In this document: positions 45,911 through 54,357 of the stretch, piece by piece
Layout: each line of letters opens with the position of its first letter
Numbering within the stretch: the stretch's first letter is position 1
NCBI GenBank assembly: GCA_015061055.1
Contig: SUXH01000014.1
Coordinates: forward strand, 1-60,637
Direction: 5' to 3'
Source of the DNA: Bacteroidales bacterium
GTDB lineage: Bacteria; Bacteroidota; Bacteroidia; Bacteroidales; Muribaculaceae
DNA length: 60,637 nt
Translations under genes and position numbers: made by a program
The notes under the pieces: model-generated
What the model was told of the DNA's origin: nothing
What the model saw: only the letters and a program-made list of their open reading frames with translations
Database searches by the model: none

Positions 45911-47470
45911 TCAGATTAGTCCGCGCACTCGGTCGTCGAATGCCGAAAGAGCGGCTTTTGCGCCTTCGCCCATTGCAACAATTATTTGTTTGTATGGTAC
46001 ACTCGACACGTCGCCTGCAGCATAAACACCAGGCACTGATGTGCGACAATGTGCGTCAATGATGATTTCTCCTATTTGAGTAGTCTCGAGTTCTGATGCA
46101 AAAGGTGTACTATTTGCCGAAAGCCCGATTTGCACAAATACCCCGTCAAGGTCTATGCGCCTTGTTTGTTCTGTTACTCGGTCTTTTACTTCCAATCCTA
46201 TTACCTTTTCTCCATTTCCAAGTACTTGTGTTGTTTGTGCAGATGTGAATATCTCTACATTTGACAAGCTACGAGCCTTTTCTTGAAGAACTTGGTCAGC
46301 TCTTAAAGTATCGGCAAACTCAAGTACAGTAACCTTCTTGCAAATTCCTGCAAGGTCGATAGCTGCTTCGATACCGGAATTTCCTCCTCCAATCACAGCA
46401 ACGTGTTTGCCTGCATAAAGAGGTCCATCGCAGTGAGGGCAGAATGCCACTCCACGACCGATGTATTCGGTTTCGCCTTCTACTCCAAGTTTTCGCCAGC
46501 CAGCTCCTGTAGCTATAATCACTGCCGGTGCTACAAACATTTCTCCTCCTACGACATTGATGATTTTTTGCGAGTCTTTTAGTATTGCACTTTCAATACG
46601 TCGGTTTTCAAATACATCAATAGGATAATCGGAGATGTGAGCGTGCAGTGAATTTGCTAATTGTGCACCTGTTGTGTGTGGTACAGAGATTAGGTTTTCG
46701 ATAGCCACAGTTTCTTTTACTTGTCCTCCTATATTTTCGGCAACGATAGCTACTTTAAGCCCTTTGCGAGCTGAATATATGGCTGCCGATGCTCCGGCAG
46801 GACCTCCACCTACTACAATAACGTCGTAATTGTGGCAATCGGTTTCGCTATTGTCGGAAACAACAGTTCCAACTTGACTTTCAAGTTTCTCGAGGAGTTC
46901 GCCAAGAGATCCACGCCCCACGTGTAGCATTTTGCCATTCGCATACACTGTAGGTACAGCTTGAATCTTCATTGCATCTGCTTCTGCTTGAAATAATGCA
47001 CCATCAATCATCTCATGCGAAATGCGAGGATTTGTGATAGCCATTATGTTGAGTGCTTGCACGATGTCGGGACAATTGGTGCAAGTGAGCGAAACATAAG
47101 TTTGCAGTTTTATTTCTCCATCAAGAGCATTTATACGTCGGCATATCATTTCGTCGGGCAAATTCTTCCCTTTGCCGTCGGCATTAAGTATAGCAAGAAG
47201 TAACGATGTGAATTCGTGTCCATTCGGAATACCTCTGAATTTAATACCGGTGGGTTCGTTGTCTTTCAATATTGAAAATTCGAGAGTGTCGCCACTTGCC
47301 GATAAGTGATTGGTTGCAATGTGGCTTGATGTACTTGCAAAATCGTTGAGAAACGATGTCATTTCACTTGTTTCACTTCTTTCGGGCGAGCAAGATGATA
47401 CGATAGTATATTGAGCATCAAGGTTAGCAAATATGCTACGCACTTGGTCGAGAATATTAGAGTCAAGCAT
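45911..47470 (-). CDS. ahpF: Alkyl hydroperoxide reductase subunit F
   Basis: 519 residues. An N-terminal double thioredoxin fold (about 1-195) with redox pair Cys130/Cys133 (CTNCPD), then an FAD/NADH oxidoreductase part with DVIVVGGGPAGASAAIYSA and a second redox pair FCPHCDG (near residue 345). It passes electrons from NADH to AhpC in the cytoplasm. It lies downstream of ahpC, with a hairpin between them at 47512. Confidence 0.95.
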   Translation of the reverse strand: MLDSNILDQVRSIFANLDAQYTIVSSCSPERSETSEMTSFLNDFASTSSHIATNHLSASGDTLEFSILKDNEPTGIKFRGIPNGHEFTSLLLAILNADGKGKNLPDEMICRRINALDGEIKLQTYVSLTCTNCPDIVQALNIMAITNPRISHEMIDGALFQAEADAMKIQAVPTVYANGKMLHVGRGSLGELLEKLESQVGTVVSDNSETDCHNYDVIVVGGGPAGASAAIYSARKGLKVAIVAENIGGQVKETVAIENLISVPHTTGAQLANSLHAHISDYPIDVFENRRIESAILKDSQKIINVVGGEMFVAPAVIIATGAGWRKLGVEGETEYIGRGVAFCPHCDGPLYAGKHVAVIGGGNSGIEAAIDLAGICKKVTVLEFADTLRADQVLQEKARSLSNVEIFTSAQTTQVLGNGEKVIGLEVKDRVTEQTRRIDLDGVFVQIGLSANSTPFASELETTQIGEIIIDAHCRTSVPGVYAAGDVSSVPYKQIIVAMGEGAKAALSAFDDRVRGLI

Positions 47471-47511
47471 AGTTTAGATAGATTTTTAGTTAGGGGTTGA
47501 AGGGAAGTAAA

Positions 47512-47537
47512 GAGGCGTGTTTTTTTAACCACGCCTC
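47512..47537 (-). terminator. Hairpin between ahpC and ahpF
   Basis: GAGGCGTG (47512-47519) pairs with CACGCCTC (47530-47537). No T-run follows on the minus strand, so it may lower ahpF expression relative to ahpC or protect the ahpC message rather than stop transcription fully. Confidence 0.5.
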
Positions 47538-47549
47538 ATAACGAAACAA

Positions 47550-48116
47550 TTAAATTTTGCCAACTAAATCAATGCTTGGTTTTAGAGTAGCTTCACCTTT
47601 TTTCCATTTTGCAGGGCAAACTTCTCCGGCGTGTGAAGCCACGAATTGAGCTGCTTCTACTTTGCGAAGTAGTTCGTCGGCATTACGTCCTATGTTATTG
47701 TCGTGAATTTCGGCTACTTTGATTTTTCCTTCAGGATTTACCACAAACGTACCACGATAAGCCATTCCGTCTTCTTCAATCATCACGCCAAATGCACGAG
47801 ATAGTGCGCCTGTAGGGTCGGCAAGCATAGGATATTGAATCTTGCGGATGCTTTCGGAAGCATCGTGCCATGCTTTGTGAACGAAGTGAGAGTCGGTGCT
47901 TACCGAATAGATTTCCACTCCCATAGCCTTGAATTGTTCGTACTTTTCGGCTACATCAACAAGTTCAGTAGGGCAAACGAAAGTGAAGTCGGCAGGATAA
48001 AAGAAAAACACAGCCCACTTTCCAAGAACATCTTGAGAAGTTACAGTTTTGAACTCGCCATTGTGATAAGCTTTAACGCTAAACTCAGATAGTTGTGAAT
48101 TGATAATCGGTGTCAT
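47550..48116 (-). CDS. ahpC: Alkyl hydroperoxide reductase subunit C (peroxiredoxin)
   Basis: 188 residues. Peroxidatic Cys48 is in PADFTFVCPTELVD and the resolving Cys near 168 in GEVCPAKW. It reduces hydrogen peroxide and organic peroxides using AhpF. It is preceded by a -7 box at 48180-48187 and lies downstream of oxyR on the same strand. Confidence 0.96.
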   Translation of the reverse strand: MTPIINSQLSEFSVKAYHNGEFKTVTSQDVLGKWAVFFFYPADFTFVCPTELVDVAEKYEQFKAMGVEIYSVSTDSHFVHKAWHDASESIRKIQYPMLADPTGALSRAFGVMIEEDGMAYRGTFVVNPEGKIKVAEIHDNNIGRNADELLRKVEAAQFVASHAGEVCPAKWKKGEATLKPSIDLVGKI

Positions 48117-48179
48117 AATTTTTATTTTTTTAAGTTTGTATTTTTTTTGTTATTTACTCGTTGTTTTTGTTTTACGACA

Positions 48180-48187
48180 CAAAGATA
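48180..48187 (-). promoter_or_regulatory. -7 box (TATCTTTG) for ahpC
   Basis: Minus-strand TATCTTTG 64 bp upstream of the ahpC ATG at 48116. An OxyR site is expected near it but none could be assigned with certainty. Confidence 0.55.
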
Positions 48188-48252
48188 TATATGCCTTTTC
48201 GGGAAATAACAAAAAATGCAATTGAATGGTTTTATGACCCGATAGATAATGT

Positions 48253-49179
48253 CTATATGCCTACTTGAGTGGGTTTAAGCTTAAGCATAGATTTAGGTAT
48301 AGATGCCTGAATTTCAGCTTGTATGGTTTGTATTAATGAGTGTCGAATAAATGTTTTGTCGGTGAGCATAATAATTCGGCGGGCAGGAGTGGGAATTGCG
48401 AAAGGACGCACAAGTTCCTTTTGGCTGTCGCTCATTTGGTAGGTTGCAAGTTCGGGAACGAATGTCATACCTTTACCACTTTCTACCATACGCATAAATG
48501 TTTCCATACTACCGAGTTGATAGGTCAGTTTGTTGCTGTGACGTGCTTTGATACTGCAAAAACGTACCATTTGGTCGCGGAAACAGTGTCCTTCATCAAG
48601 AAGCCAAAGCAATTCACCATTTAAATCGGTCGACTTAATTATTTTTTTATTAAAAAGTTCGTCTTCACGTGCCACATAAGCGAAAAATTCTTCGTAGAAC
48701 AGATGAGTGTGATCATACATATCCATATCGTTGAGTTCGGCAAGAATACCGGCATCAATTTCTCCGGTGAGAAGTGCTCTTTTTATCTCAGGTGTTTTCA
48801 TCTCGCTTACGGTTACATTGAGTTTTGGATATTTGATCACCATTTCTTGGAAGAAACGTGGTAATAAATAAGGCGCAATGGTGGGTAGAATGCCTATGTG
48901 GAATTTACCTCCTATTTCGTGTTTTTCTTCCTCGATGATATTTTTTACATTGTCAACTTGAACTAATATCTCGCGAGCTTGTTTTATAATCAAAGCACCT
49001 ATTTGAGTTGGCTCAATAGGTTGTCGATTTCGGTCGAAAATTTTCACTTCAAGCTCTTCTTCGAGTTTTTGTATCATAGCACTCAGTGTGGGCTGGGTAA
49101 CAAAACAATATTCAGCAGCCTTAGTGAAATGGCGGTGCTGATCAACAGCGATAATATACTCAAGTTGTTGCAGTGTCAT
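48253..49179 (-). CDS. oxyR: LysR-type peroxide sensor OxyR
   Basis: 308 residues. N-terminal winged helix-turn-helix (about 1-60: LEYIIAVDQHRHFTKAAEYC, TQPTLSAMIQKLEEEL), then the LysR sensor domain. Cys199 (EGHCFRDQ) and Cys208 (VRFCSI) match the spacing and numbering of the redox-active pair of E. coli OxyR. It should activate ahpCF and dps on oxidation. Divergent from dps. Confidence 0.93.
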   Translation of the reverse strand: MTLQQLEYIIAVDQHRHFTKAAEYCFVTQPTLSAMIQKLEEELEVKIFDRNRQPIEPTQIGALIIKQAREILVQVDNVKNIIEEEKHEIGGKFHIGILPTIAPYLLPRFFQEMVIKYPKLNVTVSEMKTPEIKRALLTGEIDAGILAELNDMDMYDHTHLFYEEFFAYVAREDELFNKKIIKSTDLNGELLWLLDEGHCFRDQMVRFCSIKARHSNKLTYQLGSMETFMRMVESGKGMTFVPELATYQMSDSQKELVRPFAIPTPARRIIMLTDKTFIRHSLIQTIQAEIQASIPKSMLKLKPTQVGI

Positions 49180-49196
49180 AGACTAAATTAATTTAG

Positions 49197-49245
49197 AAAT
49201 TTCAGTTAATAAATTTTGTCTATACAAAGATAGAAAATTTCAGTT
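49197..49245. promoter_or_regulatory. Direct repeat in the oxyR-dps divergent promoter
   Basis: AAATTTCAGTT occurs at 49197-49207 and again at 49235-49245, 38 bp apart and in the same orientation. A minus-strand TATCTTTG box for oxyR (49225-49232) lies between them and a plus-strand TATATTTG box for dps follows at 49256. The pair is a candidate binding site for OxyR or another regulator. Confidence 0.4.
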
Positions 49246-49255
49246 TGACAAATGA

Positions 49256-49263
49256 TATATTTG
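49256..49263 (+). promoter_or_regulatory. -7 box (TATATTTG) for dps
   Basis: TATATTTG 48 bp before the dps ATG at 49312, matching TAnnTTTG. Confidence 0.5.
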
Positions 49264-49311
49264 ATAATATATTTACAAAAAAAATAAAAACTAACTTTAA
49301 ATTATAGAATT

Positions 49312-49800
49312 ATGAAGACATTAGATTATTTACATTTGGATGATACGAAACTTACGAAAGTGCTTGACTCATTGCACAAATTACTTGCTAACTACCAAGT
49401 ACATTACACCAATCTTCGTGGTTTGCACTGGAATATTAAAGGTCGTGGATTCTTTACACTGCATGAAAAATTTGAAACGATGTATAACGACACTGCCGAA
49501 AAAGTAGACGAAATAGCTGAACGCATTTTGATGCTCGGAGGTGTGCCCGAAAACCGATTTAGCGAGTACCTTAAGCAATCGTGCGTGAAAGAGGTGGGCG
49601 AAGTGTCGTGCGGACATCATGCGGTGGAAATTGTGCTTGACACGTATAAGATACTGATTGAAAAAGAGCGTAAACTTATAGATATTGCTACCGAAGTAGG
49701 TGATGTGGTAACAGCCGATATGCTCACAGGATATTTAAAAGAACAAGAAAAAATGGTGTGGATGCTGGTGGCATTCTGTACTCATCACTGCGAAAAATGA
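49312..49800 (+). CDS. dps: Dps-family ferritin-like DNA-protection protein
   Basis: 162 residues with the Dps helical layout. The ferroxidase site residues lie in TNLRGLHWNIKGRGFF (His39) and LHEKFETMYND (His51 and nearby acids). It oxidises iron with peroxide and stores it as dodecamers. It is divergent from oxyR and part of the same stress cluster. A good terminator follows at 49862. Confidence 0.94.
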   Translation: MKTLDYLHLDDTKLTKVLDSLHKLLANYQVHYTNLRGLHWNIKGRGFFTLHEKFETMYNDTAEKVDEIAERILMLGGVPENRFSEYLKQSCVKEVGEVSCGHHAVEIVLDTYKILIEKERKLIDIATEVGDVVTADMLTGYLKEQEKMVWMLVAFCTHHCEK

Positions 49801-49861
49801 TATAAGTAGTTTCCTGTAAATAGGAATAAAAGTAATTAATGGTTGTTTGTTAATGCAATTG

Positions 49862-49890
49862 AGGGCTATGCTTGTGCATAGTCCTTTTTT
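49862..49890 (+). terminator. Terminator after dps
   Basis: GGGCTATGC, loop TTGT, GCATAGTCC, then TTTTTT. One G-T pair in the stem. Confidence 0.85.
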
Positions 49891-49925
49891 GATATTAAAA
49901 TAGCTTGATTAAATAATCTTTGTTG

Positions 49926-49933
49926 TATCTTTG
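49926..49933 (+). promoter_or_regulatory. -7 box (TATCTTTG) before the small membrane protein gene
   Basis: TATCTTTG lies 8 bases before the TTG at 49942, so the transcript would start almost at the start codon. Confidence 0.5.
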
Positions 49934-49941
49934 TTGCCGGT

Positions 49942-50250
49942 TTGGAAAATAGCAATCAACATAATGAATTGTCGCTGTGGCAGAGGGTGAAAAGATGGCT
50001 CGCAGGGTTGTCTTTTCGCACTGGCATAGTAGTGCTTGCTGTGTGCGTGTTGTGTTATGTGATTTCGTTTGCACAGATGTTGCTGCCTATAAGTGCGGGA
50101 GCGAAGGGTGTATTGTGGTTTATATTTTTCGGCCTTGCAAAAACAGCTCAATATAGCGGTCTGCTTATAATAGGTAAAGCAGGGGTGGAACGACTCAAAA
50201 AACTATTCACAAACAAAAAACTAAGAAAGAGTAATGGCAAAATACTATAA
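49942..50250 (+). CDS. Small two-helix membrane protein, transporter-suffix-like
   Basis: 102 residues from a TTG; no in-frame ATG is available nearby. Two membrane helices (about 26-48 and 57-78) and a basic tail. The second half (AKGVLWFIFFGLAKTAQYSG, then LLIIGKAGVERLKKLF) resembles the transporter suffix domain, but this is from memory and unsure. It overlaps the M16 gene by 17 bases, so the two are expressed together. Confidence 0.6.
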   Translation: MENSNQHNELSLWQRVKRWLAGLSFRTGIVVLAVCVLCYVISFAQMLLPISAGAKGVLWFIFFGLAKTAQYSGLLIIGKAGVERLKKLFTNKKLRKSNGKIL

Positions 50251-51454
50251 TCACACGTTGTCAAACGGACTTCGGATAGTTCACGTTCCCACATCGTCAC
50301 GTGTGGGGTATTGTGGATTGTCGATAAATGCCGGTAGTCGTGATGACCTTGCGGGGAAATCGGGACTTGCTCACTTTGTGGAGCATACGATTTTTAAGGG
50401 TACTAAGCGACGTCGCTCGTGGCACATCATCAACCGTATGGAGCGAGTGGGTGGAGAATTGAATGCCTACACCACAAAGGAAGCCACTGCGTTGTACTCG
50501 ATATTCCCATGTGAGCATTTTGAACGTGCGGTGGAGCTGATTGCCGACCTTGTGACTAATAGCCAATTTCCCGAATCGGAACTTGCCAAGGAGCGTGAAG
50601 TGGTGCTCGAGGAGATAGATTCGTATCGTGACACTCCGATGGATGCTGTATATGATGACTTTGAAGACCTACTATTTGCCGGTTCATCAATGGGGCATAA
50701 TATCTTGGGGTGTGAAACCGACTTGATGAATATAACTGCCGAAGATTGTCGTAACTATCTCGACACACAATATGTGCCTGAAAATATGGTGTTTTTTGCA
50801 ATGGGCAATATCAAGAGCGATCGCCTGTTCCGTTTTGTAGAGAAACATTTGGGAGTACTTAATCATCGATTGGAACGACAGGAGCGTGTTGTTCCTGCCG
50901 ATGTACCGGTGTTTCACAAAACAATAAATATTGATTCTCATCAAGCTCACACAATAGTGGGCAAAAAGATGTACTCGATGCACGACGAACGCAAATATGC
51001 TGCATTCTTGATCAATAACATTCTTGGAGGACCGGGAATGAATTCACTGCTGAATGTTGCCATTCGAGAGAAACGAGGATATGCTTATACTATAGAGTCG
51101 AGTGTGTCGTTGATGAGCGATTGCGGGTTGTTTCAAATATATTTTGGTAGCGACGAAGGGCACGTAAATGCAAGCCTGAGCATCATTCGTCGCATAATGG
51201 ACGACCTTGCATCAAAACCTCTTAGTGAAAAGGCTCTTGTGGCAGCAAAACGCCAATATCTCGGTCAATTGCTCGTGTCGAGCGAAAATAATGAGGCGAT
51301 GGCTTTGTCGCTTGGTAAGAATTTCTTGAATCACAATCGAGTGATGACCGATGGCGAACTTGCCGAACACATCAATGCCGTCACTGCTCGTGACATTATG
51401 GACTGTGCCGAACTACTCGCATTCGACTCTTGTTCGGTACTCACCCTGAAATAA
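50234..51454 (+). CDS. M16-family zinc peptidase
   Basis: 406 residues. The inverted zinc motif HFVEH (47-51) and a downstream Glu in the EREVVLEEIDSYRDTPMD block mark the catalytic half; the second half is the inactive partner fold common in this family. No signal peptide, so it is cytoplasmic. Often linked to peptide or protein turnover; the substrate here is unknown. Its start lies inside the preceding membrane gene. Confidence 0.92.
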   Translation: MAKYYNHTLSNGLRIVHVPTSSRVGYCGLSINAGSRDDLAGKSGLAHFVEHTIFKGTKRRRSWHIINRMERVGGELNAYTTKEATALYSIFPCEHFERAVELIADLVTNSQFPESELAKEREVVLEEIDSYRDTPMDAVYDDFEDLLFAGSSMGHNILGCETDLMNITAEDCRNYLDTQYVPENMVFFAMGNIKSDRLFRFVEKHLGVLNHRLERQERVVPADVPVFHKTINIDSHQAHTIVGKKMYSMHDERKYAAFLINNILGGPGMNSLLNVAIREKRGYAYTIESSVSLMSDCGLFQIYFGSDEGHVNASLSIIRRIMDDLASKPLSEKALVAAKRQYLGQLLVSSENNEAMALSLGKNFLNHNRVMTDGELAEHINAVTARDIMDCAELLAFDSCSVLTLK

Positions 51455-51565
51455 TTGAGAAAATAATGGAGATAAAACGTGGCAATGTGAATTTTTTGGG
51501 GAGATTCTTGGAAAGTTGAAGCATTGTGGTTAAATTTGTGAAAATAATTAGTAAACTTAAAATTA

Positions 51566-52276
51566 ATGACACCAAAATATAAAAGAATTTTACTGAAGTT
51601 GAGCGGTGAATCGCTTATGGGTGGACAAGGCTATGGTATTGATGCTCAACGAGTAAAGGATTATGCTGAGCAAATCAAGGAGATCGCTCAAAACGGAGTT
51701 GAAATCGGTATCGTGATTGGAGGCGGAAACATTTTCCGTGGCTTGTCGGGAGCAGCAAAGGGTGTAGATCGTGTGAAAGGCGACCAAATGGGTATGCTTG
51801 CTACGGTAATCAACTCACTTGCATTGAGTTCGGCACTTGAAACCGAAGGTCAACCGGCTCAAGTATTTACTGCAATCAATATGTTCCCAATCGGCGAGCA
51901 TTATAGCAAATGGAAGGCTATCGATGCAATGAAGGCGGGTAAGGTGGCTATTATGGCAGGGGGCACAGGGAATCCGTTCTTCACAACCGACACAGGCTCA
52001 TCACTTCGTGGTATTGAAATTGAAGCCGATGTGATGTTGAAGGGCACACGTGTAGATGGTATCTATACAGCCGACCCGGAGAAAGATCCTACAGCAACCA
52101 AGTTTGACAAAATCACTTATGATGAGGTGTATACTCGTGGTTTGAAGGTTATGGACCTTACAGCAACTGCAATGTGTAAAGAAAATAACCTGCCAATCAT
52201 CGTGTTCGATATGGACACTAAAGGCAACTTGAAGAAAGTGCTTGATGGCGAACCAATCGGAACACTTGTTTATTAA
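51566..52276 (+). CDS. pyrH: UMP kinase
   Basis: 236 residues, normal length. Amino-acid-kinase fold with KRILLKLSGESLMGGQGYGI at the N-terminus, VIGGGNIFRG, and KGTRVDGIYTADPEKDP near 165. It phosphorylates UMP to UDP in pyrimidine synthesis. It is followed by frr, a common bacterial pairing. Confidence 0.96.
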   Translation: MTPKYKRILLKLSGESLMGGQGYGIDAQRVKDYAEQIKEIAQNGVEIGIVIGGGNIFRGLSGAAKGVDRVKGDQMGMLATVINSLALSSALETEGQPAQVFTAINMFPIGEHYSKWKAIDAMKAGKVAIMAGGTGNPFFTTDTGSSLRGIEIEADVMLKGTRVDGIYTADPEKDPTATKFDKITYDEVYTRGLKVMDLTATAMCKENNLPIIVFDMDTKGNLKKVLDGEPIGTLVY

Positions 52277-52300
52277 GAAATTAATTAAAAACTATTATAT

Positions 52301-52861
52301 ATGAGCGAAGTAAAAGACTTTTTGAATCCTGCTGAGGAGAAAATGGAACTTGCAGTTGAGTATCTAAGTGAAGCTCTTGACCATATTCGTGCAGGCAAAG
52401 CAAATGCAAAGATTCTTGACGGAATCCGTGTGGAATATTATGGAAGCCATGTGCCAATCAGCAATGTGGCTAATGTATCGGTACCCGATGCTCGTACTAT
52501 CGCAATCACTCCATGGGAAAAGGCAATGTTCAAGGAAATAGAAAAGGCGATTATCAATTCAGACCTTGGTATTATGCCCGAAAATAATGGTGAAGTGATT
52601 CGCATCAGTATTCCGCCATTGACCGAAGAACGTCGTAAGGCTCTTGTGAAGCAATCAAAGGGAGAAGCCGAAAATGCTAAAATCTCGGTGCGTAATGCAC
52701 GTCGTGATGCAATTGAAGGCTTGAAGAAGGCTATCAAGAATGGTATGCCGGAAGATGTGTCAAAAGATGGAGAAGAAAAGGCACAAAAGATGCACGATAA
52801 GTATATGAAGAAAATCGATGATATCTTTGCTGCTAAGGAAAAGGAAATCCTTACAGTGTAA
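52301..52861 (+). CDS. frr: Ribosome recycling factor
   Basis: 186 residues, normal length, with the family motifs [34 protein letters not shown] and [16 protein letters not shown]. It splits post-termination ribosomes with EF-G. It is 24 bp after pyrH and ends at a strong terminator. Confidence 0.96.
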   Translation: MSEVKDFLNPAEEKMELAVEYLSEALDHIRAGKANAKILDGIRVEYYGSHVPISNVANVSVPDARTIAITPWEKAMFKEIEKAIINSDLGIMPENNGEVIRISIPPLTEERRKALVKQSKGEAENAKISVRNARRDAIEGLKKAIKNGMPEDVSKDGEEKAQKMHDKYMKKIDDIFAAKEKEILTV

Positions 52862-52883
52862 TAAGGTTAATATCCTAAAGAAC

Positions 52884-52926
52884 AAAAGACTCTTATCAAT
52901 TTGTTTGGTAAGAGTCTTTTAATTTT
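52884..52926 (+). terminator. Terminator after frr
   Basis: AAAAGACTCTTA pairs with TAAGAGTCTTTT (12 bp), loop about 13 bases, then AATTTTA. Confidence 0.85.
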
Positions 52927-52969
52927 ATCGGACAGCAATTCATCGATATTTTTCGCCTCAGTTTTTTTA

Positions 52970-53078
52970 ACGCAGAACACCTGAAGGGTGCTTCAGCGCC
53001 CGGAGAGGAGTATAACCCCAAGAGAGTGTGCCGTTTAGGTACACCGCCTAAATAACCCCTACAAAAACCCTTCTGCGT
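52970..53078. other. Structured gene-free element
   Basis: ACGCAGAA (52970-52977) and TTCTGCGT (53071-53078) are inverted and frame about 110 bp that hold further small dyads (CTGAAG-GGTG-CTTCAG; TTTAGG...CCTAAA). It is richer in G+C than its surroundings. There is no ORF. It may be a dispersed non-coding element; the left locus has no copy. Confidence 0.4.
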
Positions 53079-53108
53079 AGATTATTCCGTTGGTACCCTA
53101 TCTAATAA

Positions 53109-53254
53109 ATGCCACAGGCATAAAATCGCGTATTAACCGCGCGTAAACGTAGTGCCACGTGCGGTTGTAGGTCCATACCACACTGCACTTGAAAAGTGCC
53201 ATTACTCAAAAACATTGCGGAGCATAGACCCACTCGCCCACGCTCCGCACTATC
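53109..53254 (-). repeat. 146-bp structured repeat, right copy
   Basis: Reverse-complement partner of 4185-4330, same length. The end hairpin ATGCC-TGT-GGCAT and the GCGGAGC...GCTCCGC hairpin are both kept. It lies 43 bp after the stop of the two-domain lipoprotein gene. Confidence 0.75.
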
Positions 53255-53297
53255 ATTTCCAACCCTAAAAATTGGGATTAATGATTGAACCAATTAT

Positions 53298-54305
53298 TCA
53301 TTTCCAATTAAATACTTTCTTATACACAAACAACAATACAGAATGCAACGATTGTGTTGGATATGGAGGTTCTAATTGAACACCATTAACCCTTACATCA
53401 AATTCTTGCTGCGGAACAGTTGGGTCATAATAAGCAGATGACGGATCATTTAACGCCTTATAATGAGATAAGAAATTAATATCTACAACATCTTTTGAGC
53501 CATCAAACCAATTTATTTCCAACTTTTGACCTTTCAAAATTTTATTTACAGGGAACGTTCCAAATAGGATTCTTGGCTCTTTTTCCAATCCGCCAAATGA
53601 TTCATTTGTTACTTTAAGTTTTAGTTTCGATCCGGTATACTCGGTTTCAATATTTGATGTTACGCCTCTATAAGTAAATGTTGTCCCTTCTTTAATCTTT
53701 TCAAGAAATTCTTGATTTTCCATTAAGGAATTACCATTTGCATCTACCGGCAAAAAGCGTATTTGACAACAACTTGGTCCTGAAACGATAAGTCCCGAAT
53801 TAATAATAAGATTGCGGAGATAATATTGAATACCGACTTTACATACTATTTGAGATTTATCTACCGGCACACCATTCAGCTTACATTCTTGCACAAATCC
53901 CTCACCATTGGCTGTATTCTCCTTGCGATTAGAGAATGTAACCACATTAGTTTCCCCATTACCACAATCGATGGTAAATGATTCGTTCTCAATTTCCATA
54001 GAACCATCTATTCCACCAAATTCAATGATATAGCCTAACTGATTTTTATGACGACAACTTAGATATATTTCATTTTCATTGTGTGAATCTTTTTTCGCTT
54101 CATATACCTTATCTTTATATTTTACTGTTATATATTCAGCTAAATTATCTTTATAGATTGTCGTTCCACAATTTTCTCCATGTTCATCAATTAAAGTTAT
54201 ACAGAAACTGATTGGATTCTTTTCTTTCTGTGGTTGGGGTTCTTCTTTATCACTGCAAGCACTCAGCATCAAAAACATAAGTGTATATACAAAAAACTTC
54301 TTCAT
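53298..54305 (-). CDS. Two-domain WGDG-family lipoprotein linked to C10 peptidase
   Basis: 335 residues from the ATG at 54305; an ATG four codons earlier is less likely because the signal begins at MKKFFVYT. Lipobox LMLSAC (Cys about 17). Two tandem copies of the domain seen once in the left lipoproteins: domain 1 (about 30-155, with ISFCITLIDEHGENC, IIEFGGIDG and FTIDCGNGETN) and domain 2 (about 175-310, with IRFLPVDANGNSLM, ILFGTFP and LEINWFDGSKD). In both, the WGDG core is degenerate (DCGNG, NWFDG). It follows the C10 peptidase with its own -7 box. Role unknown. Confidence 0.75.
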   Translation of the reverse strand: MKKFFVYTLMFLMLSACSDKEEPQPQKEKNPISFCITLIDEHGENCGTTIYKDNLAEYITVKYKDKVYEAKKDSHNENEIYLSCRHKNQLGYIIEFGGIDGSMEIENESFTIDCGNGETNVVTFSNRKENTANGEGFVQECKLNGVPVDKSQIVCKVGIQYYLRNLIINSGLIVSGPSCCQIRFLPVDANGNSLMENQEFLEKIKEGTTFTYRGVTSNIETEYTGSKLKLKVTNESFGGLEKEPRILFGTFPVNKILKGQKLEINWFDGSKDVVDINFLSHYKALNDPSSAYYDPTVPQQEFDVRVNGVQLEPPYPTQSLHSVLLFVYKKVFNWK

Positions 54306-54331
54306 AATTAAACACACATTAAATTATTTAA

Positions 54332-54339
54332 CAAATTTA
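54332..54339 (-). promoter_or_regulatory. -7 box (TAAATTTG) for the two-domain lipoprotein
   Basis: Minus-strand TAAATTTGTT between the C10 stop and the lipoprotein ATG. The same string follows the C10 stop in both left copies. Confidence 0.5.
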
Positions 54340-54357
54340 GTGATTTTATATCAAGAA

